Shown one piece after another: positions 1-6,934 of a stretch of 31,147 nucleotides of DNA. Within the stretch, counting starts at the first letter, position 1. Every line of letters starts with the position of its first letter. Under the pieces are notes generated by a model. The model was not told where the DNA came from, made no database searches, and worked only from the letters and a program-made list of their open reading frames with translations. Position numbers and translations under genes: made by a program. Source of the stretch: DATECU01 sp035286745 (lineage in GTDB: Bacteria > Acidobacteriota > Vicinamibacteria > Fen-336); contig DATECU010000374.1 of NCBI GenBank assembly GCA_035286745.1, forward strand, positions 1-31,147. The letters run 5' to 3'.

Positions 1-1649
1 CTCACGATGGCCTGGCCCAGACCGCCGGGCAAGAGCTTGGCCAGGTCGATCGTCGTCTCCACCATCTCGTCAGGCGCGCCCGGGGGCCTGACCGTTGTCG
101 AGAGCAGCTTCTGCCCCGGCACCTTGCCCGGGTTCTGGAAGCGGTCGTTCTTCGCCTCCAGGAACCCGCGCCAGTCCGCGGGCCCCACCCGCCAGGCCTC
201 CACTCTCAGCTCCGGGACGTTGACGCTCCTGAACGGAAGTACGGGTTTGCCCGAGGGATCGAGCACCACCAGGTCCAGACCGTGCCAGGCCAGGCTGGGC
301 TCGGCCGAGCCCACGCTCACCGAGACCGCCTCGGCCACCCCCAGGCTCTGCCCAAAGCTGTCGGCGATCTCGGGCCGCAGGGTCACGCGGTAGGTGGTCC
401 GACCCTTGGAGGGACCGTGGATGCTGAGGGTGTTCCCCCAGACCGCGAGTTTCACTCCCGGCAGGTCGGGCTCGATCTTGACCCAGGCTGGGCTCACGGC
501 CTGGGCGTCCAGCGGGTTGGTGAACTCGAAGGTCCAGGGCATAAACGGCCGGCACTTGCCATCCCAACCGCAGCGGTGCCGGGTGAGCCGCAGGCGACCG
601 TAGGTTCGGAAGCTCCAGGACTGGGGCTTTTCCGTCAGCCCCGGTCCTTCGGCCGAGGGGGCGCCTGCCTTGACGGTGACCTCGACCTCGCTGTCCGCGG
701 GCAGGGGCGCCTCGGCTCTGAGCGCCAGATAGCGGCCGGGCCGTGAGCTCTTCGCCAGCCCGCTGAGCTCGCTGTCGGCCTGGATCTCCTTCTCGTCGAG
801 GATCGCGCAGCGGACCAACTCGCGGCCAGCCCGAACCTCGATCGAGGGCAAGAGCGTCTTGGCATCGATCGCCTGATCGAAGGCCAGGAAGAGGGCGGTG
901 TCCCGCCGCCGCGGTCCCCTGTCCGGGAAACGTCCCTGCAAGGTGAGCGGCGGCGTGCGGAAGGTCCAGCTCTCGGCCTTGGCAAGGGTTCCGCCGGTCG
1001 CCGAACGGGTGCCCGCCGGCACCGTCGCCTGGAACTCGCTGGCCATGGGGAAGCGGTCGTCGGGCTCGAAGAGCAGCGTCTTGGTGCCGACCCAGCGCCA
1101 GCGACCGGAGACCTGCGGCGACAACTGCACCGGCTGCACTTTGGCAGCCTCCTCTTGCGAGGTGAGCGCGACCATGGGCTGGGAGAAGGTCACGCTCAGA
1201 TGCGGCGCCAGCGGGATGTCGCCCTCGGGCAGCCGGCGCAGGACGGTGAGCGCGCCGGCGGCGGCGGTGTCGGGGGCGATCGCCTCGCCCTTCGGCGGAA
1301 ACGGCTCCTTGACGGTGGCGCCGGTCCGAGGCGGCGGCAGCGAGCTTTCCCGGAGCGCGAAGTCCTTCCGATCTTCGGGTGCTGCCGTGAGCGCCGGCAA
1401 GCGCTCCAACACTCGGCGGGTCTCGGCCTCGCTCAGCGGGTCGCTGACGGCTGGCTCCGTGCGCTGGTAGCCGTCTCCCCCCTCACCCTCGCGCAGCCTG
1501 AACTCCAGCCCCCCCTTGCTTTCGTCGCTCACGCGCCTGCCCCCCTTGGCTTCGGCCACCGCCAGCGAGGACGCCGTCGAACGACCGGTCCAGAGGACCG
1601 CGGCGCCGAGGCCCGACACCACAAACGCCCCCAGCAGCATGCGCCTCAT
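1..1649 (-). CDS. Alpha-2-macroglobulin family protein, N-terminal part (runs off window)
   Basis: Open minus-strand frame of about 549 codons with no stop before the window edge. The start is the ATG at 1649-1647, preceded by a strong GGAGGG ribosome site; a second Met three codons on is possible. The N-terminus (MRRMLLGAFVVSGLGAAVLW) is a signal peptide or anchor without a lipobox cysteine. A charged low-complexity linker follows, then an Ig-like Big_5-type domain (LSVTFSQPMVAL, near residue 150) and MG-type beta domains with phrases such as AESWTFRTPPL and PQSWSFRTYGRL. Bacterial relatives (YfaS-like) are periplasmic proteins thought to trap proteases that breach the envelope. The thioester and bait regions would lie outside the window, so their presence cannot be judged. 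Family assignment is fairly sure; exact subtype is not. Confidence 0.8.
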   Translation of the reverse strand, partial: MRRMLLGAFVVSGLGAAVLWTGRSTASSLAVAEAKGGRRVSDESKGGLEFRLREGEGGDGYQRTEPAVSDPLSEAETRRVLERLPALTAAPEDRKDFALRESSLPPPRTGATVKEPFPPKGEAIAPDTAAAGALTVLRRLPEGDIPLAPHLSVTFSQPMVALTSQEEAAKVQPVQLSPQVSGRWRWVGTKTLLFEPDDRFPMASEFQATVPAGTRSATGGTLAKAESWTFRTPPLTLQGRFPDRGPRRRDTALFLAFDQAIDAKTLLPSIEVRAGRELVRCAILDEKEIQADSELSGLAKSSRPGRYLALRAEAPLPADSEVEVTVKAGAPSAEGPGLTEKPQSWSFRTYGRLRLTRHRCGWDGKCRPFMPWTFEFTNPLDAQAVSPAWVKIEPDLPGVKLAVWGNTLSIHGPSKGRTTYRVTLRPEIADSFGQSLGVAEAVSVSVGSAEPSLAWHGLDLVVLDPSGKPVLPFRSVNVPELRVEAWRVGPADWRGFLEAKNDRFQNPGKVPGQKLLSTTVRPPGAPDEMVETTIDLAKLLPGGLGQAIV

Positions 1650-1900
1650 GGTCACGGTTCCCTCCTCAAAGCTGACGGAGCGAGCCTACGCCCGTCCCTC
1701 GGCATGGGTCAACGTCGGAGCCTCGGTCCCTCGGTCGCGGCCCCTGGTCCCCGCGTGTTCGGTACAGGTATCGCCGCCCGAGCATTCCGGGCGCCCTCAT
1801 TCCGATCCAAGTCCACCCCCCGGGGTCTGGAGAGGCCGTTGCCGGTGCGGGCGGGGCTTCGGTGCTACGCTGTCCTCCGGGGCGGCGGAAGGCGGAGTCC

Positions 1901-2599
1901 ATGATCAGGTTGCGGCCGGGCGGCGAGCGGGGGCGGACAACCCTCGATTGGCTGGACAGTCGGCACACCTTCTCGTTTGGCGAATACCATGACCCGGGGC
2001 AGATGGGGTTTCGCTCGCTGCGAGTGCTCAACGACGACCGGGTGGCGCCCGGCGCGGGCTTCCCCACCCACGGCCATCGCGACATGGAGATCCTCTCCTA
2101 CGCACTCGAGGGGACTCTGGAGCACAAGGACAGCCTGGGGAATGGCTCGCTGATTCGACCCGGCGAGATCCAGTTCATGCGGGCGGGGACCGGGGTTCTG
2201 CATAGCGAATTCAACCCCTCGCCGACCGAGCCGGCCCACTTCCTCCAGATCTGGATCTTGCCCGCCGAGCGCGGCCTTTCGCCCACCTACGCCCAGCACG
2301 CGTTCGAGCGGGCTGCCGCGCGAGAGGGCTTCGTCCTGCTGGCTTCCGGCGAGGCTGGCGACGGCGGTATTCGCCTGCGCCAGGACGCCTCGGTCTACGT
2401 CACCATGCCCCCGCCCGGCCGCACCTGCGCCCTGCGCTTGGCCGCGAGACGTCACGCCTGGGTCCACCTGGCCCGGGGGGCGGCGATCGTGAACGGGCAC
2501 GCCCTGACTGCTGGGGACGCCGCGGCCTTCTCGGAGGAGCCCCAGATCGAGATCACCGGCCAGGCCGAGGCCGAGTTGCTGGTGTTCGATCTGGCCTAG
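1901..2599 (+). CDS. Pirin family (bicupin) protein, YhhW-like
   Basis: This 232-residue protein has the pirin N-terminal cupin. The metal-binding pattern is visible as FPTHGHRDMEI (two His) and GTGVLHSEFN (His and Glu), the usual four-ligand set. Flanking signatures RHTFSFGEYHDP and GEIQFMRAGTG are typical. YhhW-type pirins are cytosolic metalloproteins, some with quercetin 2,3-dioxygenase activity in vitro; the natural substrate is generally unknown. I chose the ATG at 1901 because a purine-rich GGAAGGCGGAG lies just upstream and the family motif begins within a few residues. The frame also stays open 13 codons upstream to 1862. The gene is divergent from the macroglobulin gene; the 250 bases between them hold both promoters but no motif I can name. 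Confidence 0.88.
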   Translation: MIRLRPGGERGRTTLDWLDSRHTFSFGEYHDPGQMGFRSLRVLNDDRVAPGAGFPTHGHRDMEILSYALEGTLEHKDSLGNGSLIRPGEIQFMRAGTGVLHSEFNPSPTEPAHFLQIWILPAERGLSPTYAQHAFERAAAREGFVLLASGEAGDGGIRLRQDASVYVTMPPPGRTCALRLAARRHAWVHLARGAAIVNGHALTAGDAAAFSEEPQIEITGQAEAELLVFDLA

Positions 2600-2756
2600 C
2601 CGGACTTGGCCTGTTGAGGGGGTCTGGCTCGGCAGAATCCTTCGCCATCGACGACTCGATCTTCCTTGCGCGGACCACGAAGCGGATGGTGTCCCGCGAG
2701 ACACGACACCGGGTCGCCAGCTCGCCGATCTTGAGTCCGTCCTTCATGCGTGCCAT
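2553..2756 (-). pseudogene. Truncated MerR-family regulator (HTH half only)
   Basis: The minus-strand frame begins MARMKDGLKIGELATRCRVS and continues RDTIRF. This matches the start of MerR-family DNA-binding domains (consensus like MKIGELA..TGVS..TIRYYE). Similarity ends after about 30 residues: the usual YYE at the start of the wing reads VVR here, and the rest is unrelated Arg/Pro-rich sequence running into the 3' end of the pirin gene on the other strand. Neither the dimerisation coiled coil nor an effector domain remains. A MerR-type promoter lies directly upstream, so this looks like a regulator that lost its C-terminus by deletion. It could instead be a very short surviving HTH peptide, which I think less likely. 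Confidence 0.6.
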
Positions 2757-2760
2757 ACCC

Positions 2761-2792
2761 AAGATAGACCTTGGACCCAGCTCCAAGGTCAA
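2761..2792 (-). promoter_or_regulatory. MerR-type promoter with perfect operator palindrome
   Basis: Read on the minus strand: a -35 TTGACC (2792-2787), a 20-bp spacer, and a -10 TATCTT (2766-2761). The spacer holds a perfect inverted repeat, GACCTTGGA (2767-2775) and TCCAAGGTC (2782-2790), around six bases. An over-long 19-20 bp spacer filled by a dyad that overlaps the -35 is the hallmark of promoters twisted into register by MerR activators. Transcription would begin at or just before the start codon of the truncated regulator, giving a leaderless or nearly leaderless mRNA. Confidence 0.65.
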
Positions 2793-2830
2793 GTGAAACC
2801 TTGTGCGGAGACACCCTAGGGACCTAACCC

Positions 2831-2882
2831 GCGCATCTGTGAAGCATCCGACAGCACCCCCCGAAGTGTCAGGCTACGTTGG
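2831..2882 (+). promoter_or_regulatory. Shared upstream element, copy 1 (candidate promoter of YHS gene)
   Basis: This 52-nt stretch aligns without gaps to 3436-3487. The first 25 bases match at 22 positions (core CTGTGAAG.A.CCGACAGC), and both copies end in TTGG preceded by TA two bases earlier. Each copy sits just upstream of a gene start: here 45 bases before the YHS ATG. Two conserved blocks at fixed spacing suggest an alternative (ECF-type) sigma promoter or an activator site. The sigma family cannot be named from the sequence. Confidence 0.5.
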
Positions 2883-2927
2883 GTGGGTGACCGTGTGGAC
2901 GGTCGAAGCTCAAAGGAGATGATCGCG

Positions 2928-3365
2928 ATGAACCGTGTACTGAAGGTCCTGGCCGCCGGCCTGGTGGTGGCGTTCGGTGTCGTTCCCCTGCTGGCGGCGC
3001 CCGCCGCCGGCGACAAGCAGCCCATCGCGGGCGGCTACTGTCCGGTGGCGTACGCGAAGATGGGCAAGGCGGTCAAGGGCAATCCCAGCTTCAGCTCCGA
3101 GCAGGACGGGCGCCTCTACTACTCCAGCTCGGCTGAGGCCAAGAAGATGTTCGACGCGGAGCCGGCGAAGTACCGCATCGCCTACGACGGTTGGTGCGCG
3201 ACGGGAGTGGCGATGGGGAAGAAGATCGCCAGCAACCCCGAGCTCTTCACGCCGCACAAGGGAACCACGTACCTGTTCTCGAACGCAGACGCGAAGGCGA
3301 TGTTCGACAAGGACCCCGACATGACGGTCGCCAAGGCCTCGGAGAACTGGCCGAAGATCAAGTAG
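2928..3365 (+). CDS. Secreted YHS-domain protein
   Basis: This 145-residue protein starts with a signal peptide (MNRVLKVLAAGLVVAFGVVP, cleavage near APAAG). The mature part is a YHS-type domain: GYCPVAYAKMGKAVKGN, LYYSSSAEAKKMF, then PAKYRIAYDGWCATGVAMG and a C-terminal TVAKASENWPKIK. The Cys of GYCPV and the Cys of GWCAT are candidate metal ligands. YHS domains occur in metal-handling proteins such as copper ATPases and in periplasmic YHS proteins; the exact role of this group is not established. I chose the ATG at 2928 over the in-frame ATG at 2919 because AAAGGAG at 2912-2918 is correctly spaced only for the former. It is monocistronic, ending in a strong terminator, but shares its upstream element with the bufferin operon that follows. 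Confidence 0.8.
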   Translation: MNRVLKVLAAGLVVAFGVVPLLAAPAAGDKQPIAGGYCPVAYAKMGKAVKGNPSFSSEQDGRLYYSSSAEAKKMFDAEPAKYRIAYDGWCATGVAMGKKIASNPELFTPHKGTTYLFSNADAKAMFDKDPDMTVAKASENWPKIK

Positions 3366-3380
3366 TCCCCCCCCGCTCGA

Positions 3381-3420
3381 AAAGGGCCGCGGGTCGTCAC
3401 CCGCGGCCCTTTCTTCTTCT
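3381..3420 (+). terminator. Rho-independent terminator after YHS gene
   Basis: A 14-bp perfect hairpin (AAAGGGCCGCGGGT at 3381-3394, loop CGTC, right arm 3399-3412) is followed by the pyrimidine tail CTTCTTCT. It begins 15 bases after the YHS stop codon and separates that gene from the next operon. Confidence 0.9.
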
Positions 3421-3435
3421 CCAGCCCCAAGAGTC

Positions 3436-3487
3436 GCGCAACTGTGAAGGACCCGACAGCCCGGGGCGTCGGCGTCCCGTATCTTGG
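3436..3487 (+). promoter_or_regulatory. Shared upstream element, copy 2 (candidate promoter of bufferin operon)
   Basis: This is the second copy of the 52-nt element at 2831-2882, with core CTGTGAAGGACCCGACAGC and terminal TATCTTGG. It ends one base before the ATG at 3489, so transcription from it would give a leaderless or nearly leaderless message. No Shine-Dalgarno sequence precedes that ATG, which agrees with this. Confidence 0.5.
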
Positions 3488-3488
3488 G

Positions 3489-4322
3489 ATGGTGAGCGAG
3501 AGAGTGGTAAGCGGTTGCGGCGTCGGTCTCCGGCGGGAGCACTACCAGACGGTTCTCGCCGAGCGGCCCGACGTCCCCTGGTTCGAGGTGATCTCCGAGA
3601 ACTTCATGGTGGACGGCGGCCGGCCCCGGCACGTGCTGGAGAGCGTCCGGCGCGACTATCCCGTGGCCCTCCACGGTGTCTCCCTGTCCCTCGGTTCCGC
3701 GGAGCCCCCCGACGCCGCGCACCTGCGCCGCCTCCGGCAGCTCGTCGACTGGGTCGAGCCGGCGATCGTCTCGGACCACCTGTGTTGGACGCGCCTGGGC
3801 GGGCACAACAGCCACGACCTGCTGCCGCTGCCCTTCACCGAGGGTGCGATCCGGGTGGCAGCAGCGAACGTGGGCCGTGTCCAGGATGCGCTGGGACGCC
3901 GAATCCTGGTCGAGAACGTCTCCAGCTACGTCCGCTTCCGCGAATCCGAGATGGAGGAGTGGGAGTTCGTGGCGGCGGTGGCCGAGCGGGCGGACTGCGA
4001 CCTGCTGCTCGACGTGAACAACGTCTACGTCAACGCCCGCAACCACGGGTTCGACCCGAAGCGCTACCTGGCAGGGATACCCATCGAACGCGTGCGGCAG
4101 ATCCACCTGGCCGGGCACGAGGACCACGGCGAGGTGGTGATCGACACCCACGACCACCCCATCTGCGACGCGGTGTGGGACCTGTACCGGGTGGCGATCG
4201 CCCGCTTCGGAAGCGTGCCGACGCTCATCGAGCGCGACGCCAACGTGCCCGCCCTGCCGGTTCTGCTGGCCGAAGCGCAGGCGGCCGATCGGATCCTGGA
4301 GGAACCGCGTGCCGCGGCCTGA
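3489..4322 (+). CDS. bufB: MNIO family RiPP-modifying enzyme (DUF692), bufferin-type
   Basis: This 277-residue TIM-barrel protein has the full DUF692 pattern of multinuclear non-heme iron oxidases, which oxidise Cys residues in ribosomal peptides (MbnB, and BufB, which forms thiooxazoles in bufferins). Visible motifs in order: GVGLRREHY (11-19), WFEVISENFM (31-40), LHGVSLSLGS (61-70), SDHLCWT (95-101), VENVSSY (141-147), LLLDVNNVYVNARNHGFDP (172-190), IHLAGHEDHG (205-214) and DTHDHPICDAVWDLY (219-233). These carry the His, Glu, Asp and Asn residues expected to bind the iron cluster, and none is obviously missing. An in-frame GTG at 3444 exists but lies inside the shared promoter element, so I start at the ATG at 3489. 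The gene overlaps the partner gene by 14 bases. Confidence 0.88.
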   Translation: MVSERVVSGCGVGLRREHYQTVLAERPDVPWFEVISENFMVDGGRPRHVLESVRRDYPVALHGVSLSLGSAEPPDAAHLRRLRQLVDWVEPAIVSDHLCWTRLGGHNSHDLLPLPFTEGAIRVAAANVGRVQDALGRRILVENVSSYVRFRESEMEEWEFVAAVAERADCDLLLDVNNVYVNARNHGFDPKRYLAGIPIERVRQIHLAGHEDHGEVVIDTHDHPICDAVWDLYRVAIARFGSVPTLIERDANVPALPVLLAEAQAADRILEEPRAAA

Positions 4323-5142
4323 GGAGAGAGACCTTAGGAGCCTCCAGGCGTCCTTCCTGGGCGACCTGACGGCGCATGAGCCGCGCACCGAAACGGACCG
4401 GGCGGCCCTGTTCTCGGAGCCGCCGCAGGGCGACATCGAACGCCGCTGGGACATCTACACCTTCGGGTACCTGGCGCGGCTGGCGGAGGCGATCGAGAAC
4501 GACTACCCCGCGACGCGGCGGATCCTGGGCGAGGGCGCCTTCCGCTCCCTGGCCGCTCGCTACCTCGAGCGGCACCCGCCACACTCCTTCGACATCGGGC
4601 GCGCGGGCGATCGGCTGGCGGCCTTCCTGGAAACGGATCCGCTGGCCGCGGACCTGCCGTTCCTGCCGGACCTCGCGCGCTTCGAGTGGAGTTTGGCTGA
4701 GGCGTTCATCGCGGCAGACCGCGAGCCGTTGGCGTGGAGCGACCTGGCCAGGCTCGGGCCGGAGGCCGTCGCCGACGCGGTCTTCAGACCGCGTCCGGGT
4801 ACCGCGGTGATCCGCTCGCGCTGGCCGCTGCTCGATCTCTCGGCCACCCAGGACCTCGCGGACCGGGAGGTTTCGATCGCGGTCGAGGGACGGCCCTGCG
4901 TGGTTCTCGTGTACCGCCAGGATCTGGAGGTGAGGCGCCGCCTGGTCGACGAGCCCGACGCCCGGTTCCTGGAGACCGCGGGACGCGGCATCCGGCTCGC
5001 TGGGCTCCTGGACGAAGCTGCAAACAGCGCCGACGCCGACCGCCTGGTCGAGCGCTTCCGGCTCTGGGTGATGGAAGGCGTGTTCGAGAAACCGGGGACA
5101 CCGCCCGAGGCGGCCGTTCCCCTTGACAAGGAGGAGAGATGA
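4309..5142 (+). CDS. bufC: DUF2063 MNIO-partner protein, bufferin-type
   Basis: This 277-residue protein has the N-terminal DUF2063 domain (LRSLQASFLGDL, then RWDIYTFGYLARLAEAIENDYPATRRIL, PHSFDIGRAGDRLAAFL and FLPDLARFEWSLAEAF). In bufferin and methanobactin-like pathways this partner presents the precursor peptide to the DUF692 enzyme. The start is the GTG at 4309, inside the end of bufB, behind GGAGGA seven bases upstream. This overlap predicts translational coupling. The C-terminal half (about 170-270) is the variable peptide-recognition region seen in such partners; its detailed role is inferred. It ends in an ATGA overlap with the precursor gene. Confidence 0.85.
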   Translation: MPRPEERDLRSLQASFLGDLTAHEPRTETDRAALFSEPPQGDIERRWDIYTFGYLARLAEAIENDYPATRRILGEGAFRSLAARYLERHPPHSFDIGRAGDRLAAFLETDPLAADLPFLPDLARFEWSLAEAFIAADREPLAWSDLARLGPEAVADAVFRPRPGTAVIRSRWPLLDLSATQDLADREVSIAVEGRPCVVLVYRQDLEVRRRLVDEPDARFLETAGRGIRLAGLLDEAANSADADRLVERFRLWVMEGVFEKPGTPPEAAVPLDKEER

Positions 5143-5453
5143 ACGTTTCCAAGTCCCGACGGATCGTGATCGCGTCCCTGGCGGGCGCTCTGACGTTGCC
5201 GGCCATGGTCCTCGCTCAGGAAAAGCCAGCCGGCGACGCCGGCGCCAAGGCGAAGTGCTATGGCGTGAACAAGTGCAAGGCCAGCGGGGACTGCGGCGGC
5301 CCTGGCCACTCCTGCGCAGGCCAGAACGCCTGCAAGCGGCAGGGCTATATCGAGATGGACAAGGACACCTGCTTGAGGCTCGACGGCGGGCGGCTCACCG
5401 CGAACGAGGAGAAGCCTGCGCCCGACGCGAAGTCCAAGGAGAAGAAGGGCTAA
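5139..5453 (+). CDS. bufA: Bufferin-like secreted Cys-rich precursor peptide (BufA2-like)
   Basis: This 104-residue protein starts with a signal peptide (MNVSKSRRIVIASLAGALTL; cleavage near VLA-QE, residue 26). The core has six Cys (40, 46, 52, 59, 65, 78) in the pattern KCYGVNKCKASGDCGG, then HSCAGQNACKRQGY and DKDTCL. KCYGVNxCK and CAGQNxCK are typical of BufA2-type bufferins: periplasmic, copper-sequestering RiPPs whose Cys are oxidised before export. The tail is Lys/Glu-rich. A strong AAGGAGGAG precedes the ATG, and the start overlaps bufC by four bases (ATGA), so the peptide is likely made at high level. The precursor is the last gene here; in described bufferin operons it is usually first. 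The metal specificity is inferred. Confidence 0.82.
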   Translation: MNVSKSRRIVIASLAGALTLPAMVLAQEKPAGDAGAKAKCYGVNKCKASGDCGGPGHSCAGQNACKRQGYIEMDKDTCLRLDGGRLTANEEKPAPDAKSKEKKG

Positions 5454-5479
5454 CGCGCCAAGCGGTTCCCTGTGGTCCG

Positions 5480-5512
5480 CGGCCGGTGAGGGAGTGCGAC
5501 CCTCGCCGGCCG
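5480..5512 (+). terminator. Hairpin after bufA (attenuator or terminator)
   Basis: A 13-bp stem with one G-U pair (arms starting CGGCCGGTGAGGG at 5480 and CCCTCGCCGGCCG at 5500) and a 7-base loop, followed only by GTTTCC. The weak T-tract suggests partial termination or protection of the bufferin mRNA 3' end, leaving reduced read-through into yceI. Confidence 0.5.
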
Positions 5513-5533
5513 GTTTCCTGAAGGAGTGATCGA

Positions 5534-6145
5534 ATGAAGCCGCATACCATACCGCTGGCGCTGCGAGGGGCTGTTCTCGCCGCGCTCCTGTCCTTGTCGG
5601 GCGCTCAAGCTCGTGCCGACGCCGTGAAGCTCTCGATCGACCCCCAGCACTCCACCGTCGGCTTCCGCGTCCGCCACCTGTTCACCAAGGTGAACGGGCA
5701 GTTCCGCGGCTTCGAGGGGAGCATCGAGTTCGACCAGAAGAACCTGGCGGCCTCCAAGGTCGCGGTGACCATCCAGGCCTCCACCATCGACACCAACGTC
5801 GAGGCCCGCGACAAGGACCTCCGGAGTCCCCGCTTCTTCGACGTCGCGAAGTACCCCACGCTCAGCTTCACCAGCACGGGCATCGCCGACGTTTCCGGCA
5901 CTCGCGGACGCATCAAGGGCACCCTCACCATGCACGGCGTGTCTCGCGAGGTCGTGCTCGACGCCGAGTTCTTGGGCTCCGGAAAGGACCCCTGGGGCAA
6001 CCAGCGCTTCGGCTTCCATGGCGAGACCAAGGTCAATCGCAAGGACTTCGGCATGGCGTGGAACGAGGTGATCGAGGCGGGGGGAGTTCTGGTCGGGGAC
6101 GAGGTCGAGATCGTCCTGGACCTCGAGGCCGTCCCGGGGAAGTAG
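5534..6145 (+). CDS. YceI family periplasmic lipocalin-like protein
   Basis: This 203-residue protein has a signal peptide (about 1-28, ending ARADA) followed by one YceI domain. The domain opens with LSIDPQHSTVGFRVRHL and has the conserved FEGSIEFDQ, STIDTNVEARDKDLRSPRFF, YPTLSFTS, GTLTMHGVSREVVLD and WGNQRFGF blocks. YceI proteins form an extended beta-barrel that binds polyisoprenoid or other amphiphilic ligands; several are induced by acid or oxidative stress. AAGGAG lies eight bases before the ATG. The gene follows bufA after 80 bases holding a hairpin, and the redox gene begins five bases after its stop, so it probably belongs to the same stress operon. Confidence 0.9.
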   Translation: MKPHTIPLALRGAVLAALLSLSGAQARADAVKLSIDPQHSTVGFRVRHLFTKVNGQFRGFEGSIEFDQKNLAASKVAVTIQASTIDTNVEARDKDLRSPRFFDVAKYPTLSFTSTGIADVSGTRGRIKGTLTMHGVSREVVLDAEFLGSGKDPWGNQRFGFHGETKVNRKDFGMAWNEVIEAGGVLVGDEVEIVLDLEAVPGK

Positions 6146-6150
6146 GTGTG

Positions 6151-6921
6151 ATGCGAATCGACCTGCTGACGTCACCCGGTTGCCCAGGGTGCCCGGCGGC
6201 GCGGGAGGCGGTGGCGGCGTTCGCGGCGGTGCGGCCCGGCGTGGAAATCCACGAGTGGGACATCACCCGCGACCCCGGCCCCGCCATTGGCCGCGGCGTC
6301 TTTGCGACGCCAGCGGTGATCGTGGACGGGCGACAGATCCTGATCGGGATTCCCAGAGAGGAGGACTTGATGCTAGAGGCAGGCCGACAAGAGGACGCAG
6401 GCGAGGAGTCTGCAGCTATGAGAAGCGGGGCCACGGAGGAGATCTTCGCCGCCGTCGAGAAGAAGTACGGCTTCGTACCCAACCTGATCCGGGAGATGGC
6501 CAAGAGCCCGGCCGTGGCGCGGGTCTATCTGGGCGGCCAGGACGCGATGACCGCCGCCAGTCTCCCCCCGCGGGATCAGCAGGTGGTCCAGCTCGCAGTA
6601 TCCGTCTACAACGAGTGCGAGTACTGCCGCGCCGCACACCGGATGGGCGCCAAGATGGCGGGGATTGCCCCCGCCGACATCGCGGCGATCGAGAGGGGCG
6701 ATCTCGCCGAGGAGCCTCGGGTCAGGGCGCTGGCGGCCGCCGCCTGGCTGGTACTGGACATGCGCGGGTGGCTCACTGCCTCCGACCTGGCGAGCCTGGA
6801 GTCCGACGGGATCGACCGCGCCCAGGTTTACGAGATCGTGGCGCTCATAGGCTTGAAGACGATCTCCAACTACGTGAACCACATCGCTCACACCGCGGTC
6901 GACGGGGCTTTTCGCGGGTAG
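6151..6921 (+). CDS. Thioredoxin-fold / AhpD-like (CMD) fusion protein
   Basis: One uninterrupted 256-residue frame holds two redox domains. Residues 1-73 form a mini-thioredoxin with active site TSPGCPGCPAA (CPGC) and a cis-Pro loop VFATPAVIVDG. From about residue 74 a carboxymuconolactone-decarboxylase/AhpD domain follows, with FVPNLIREMAKSPAV and the peroxidatic-type VYNECEYCRAAHRMGA (CxxC plus His). AhpD-type proteins reduce peroxiredoxins or act as alkylhydroperoxidases; a fused thioredoxin could be the electron donor. At the junction an in-frame ATG (6370) has its own strong ribosome site, so a free AhpD domain may also be made. The gene starts five bases after yceI with no clear ribosome site, suggesting coupling. 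Confidence 0.8.
   Translation: MRIDLLTSPGCPGCPAAREAVAAFAAVRPGVEIHEWDITRDPGPAIGRGVFATPAVIVDGRQILIGIPREEDLMLEAGRQEDAGEESAAMRSGATEEIFAAVEKKYGFVPNLIREMAKSPAVARVYLGGQDAMTAASLPPRDQQVVQLAVSVYNECEYCRAAHRMGAKMAGIAPADIAAIERGDLAEEPRVRALAAAAWLVLDMRGWLTASDLASLESDGIDRAQVYEIVALIGLKTISNYVNHIAHTAVDGAFRG
6356..6372 (+). promoter_or_regulatory. Internal ribosome site and start codon at domain junction
   Basis: GAGAGGAGG (6356-6364) stands five bases before an in-frame ATG (6370) exactly between the thioredoxin and AhpD domains. This is a stronger site than the one before the main start at 6151. It suggests that two genes were fused in frame, or that full-length and AhpD-only products are both made. Confidence 0.5.
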
Positions 6922-6934
6922 CACCGCGGAGGCG

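Noticed and set aside
3444..3488. Upstream GTG start for the DUF692 gene
   Set aside because: It lies inside the conserved upstream element and adds 15 residues outside the family's usual N-terminus.
2910..4454. A 514-codon minus-strand open frame
   Set aside because: It is antisense to the YHS gene and bufB, is rich in Arg, Gly, His and Val as expected from GC-rich shadow frames, and shows no domain motif.
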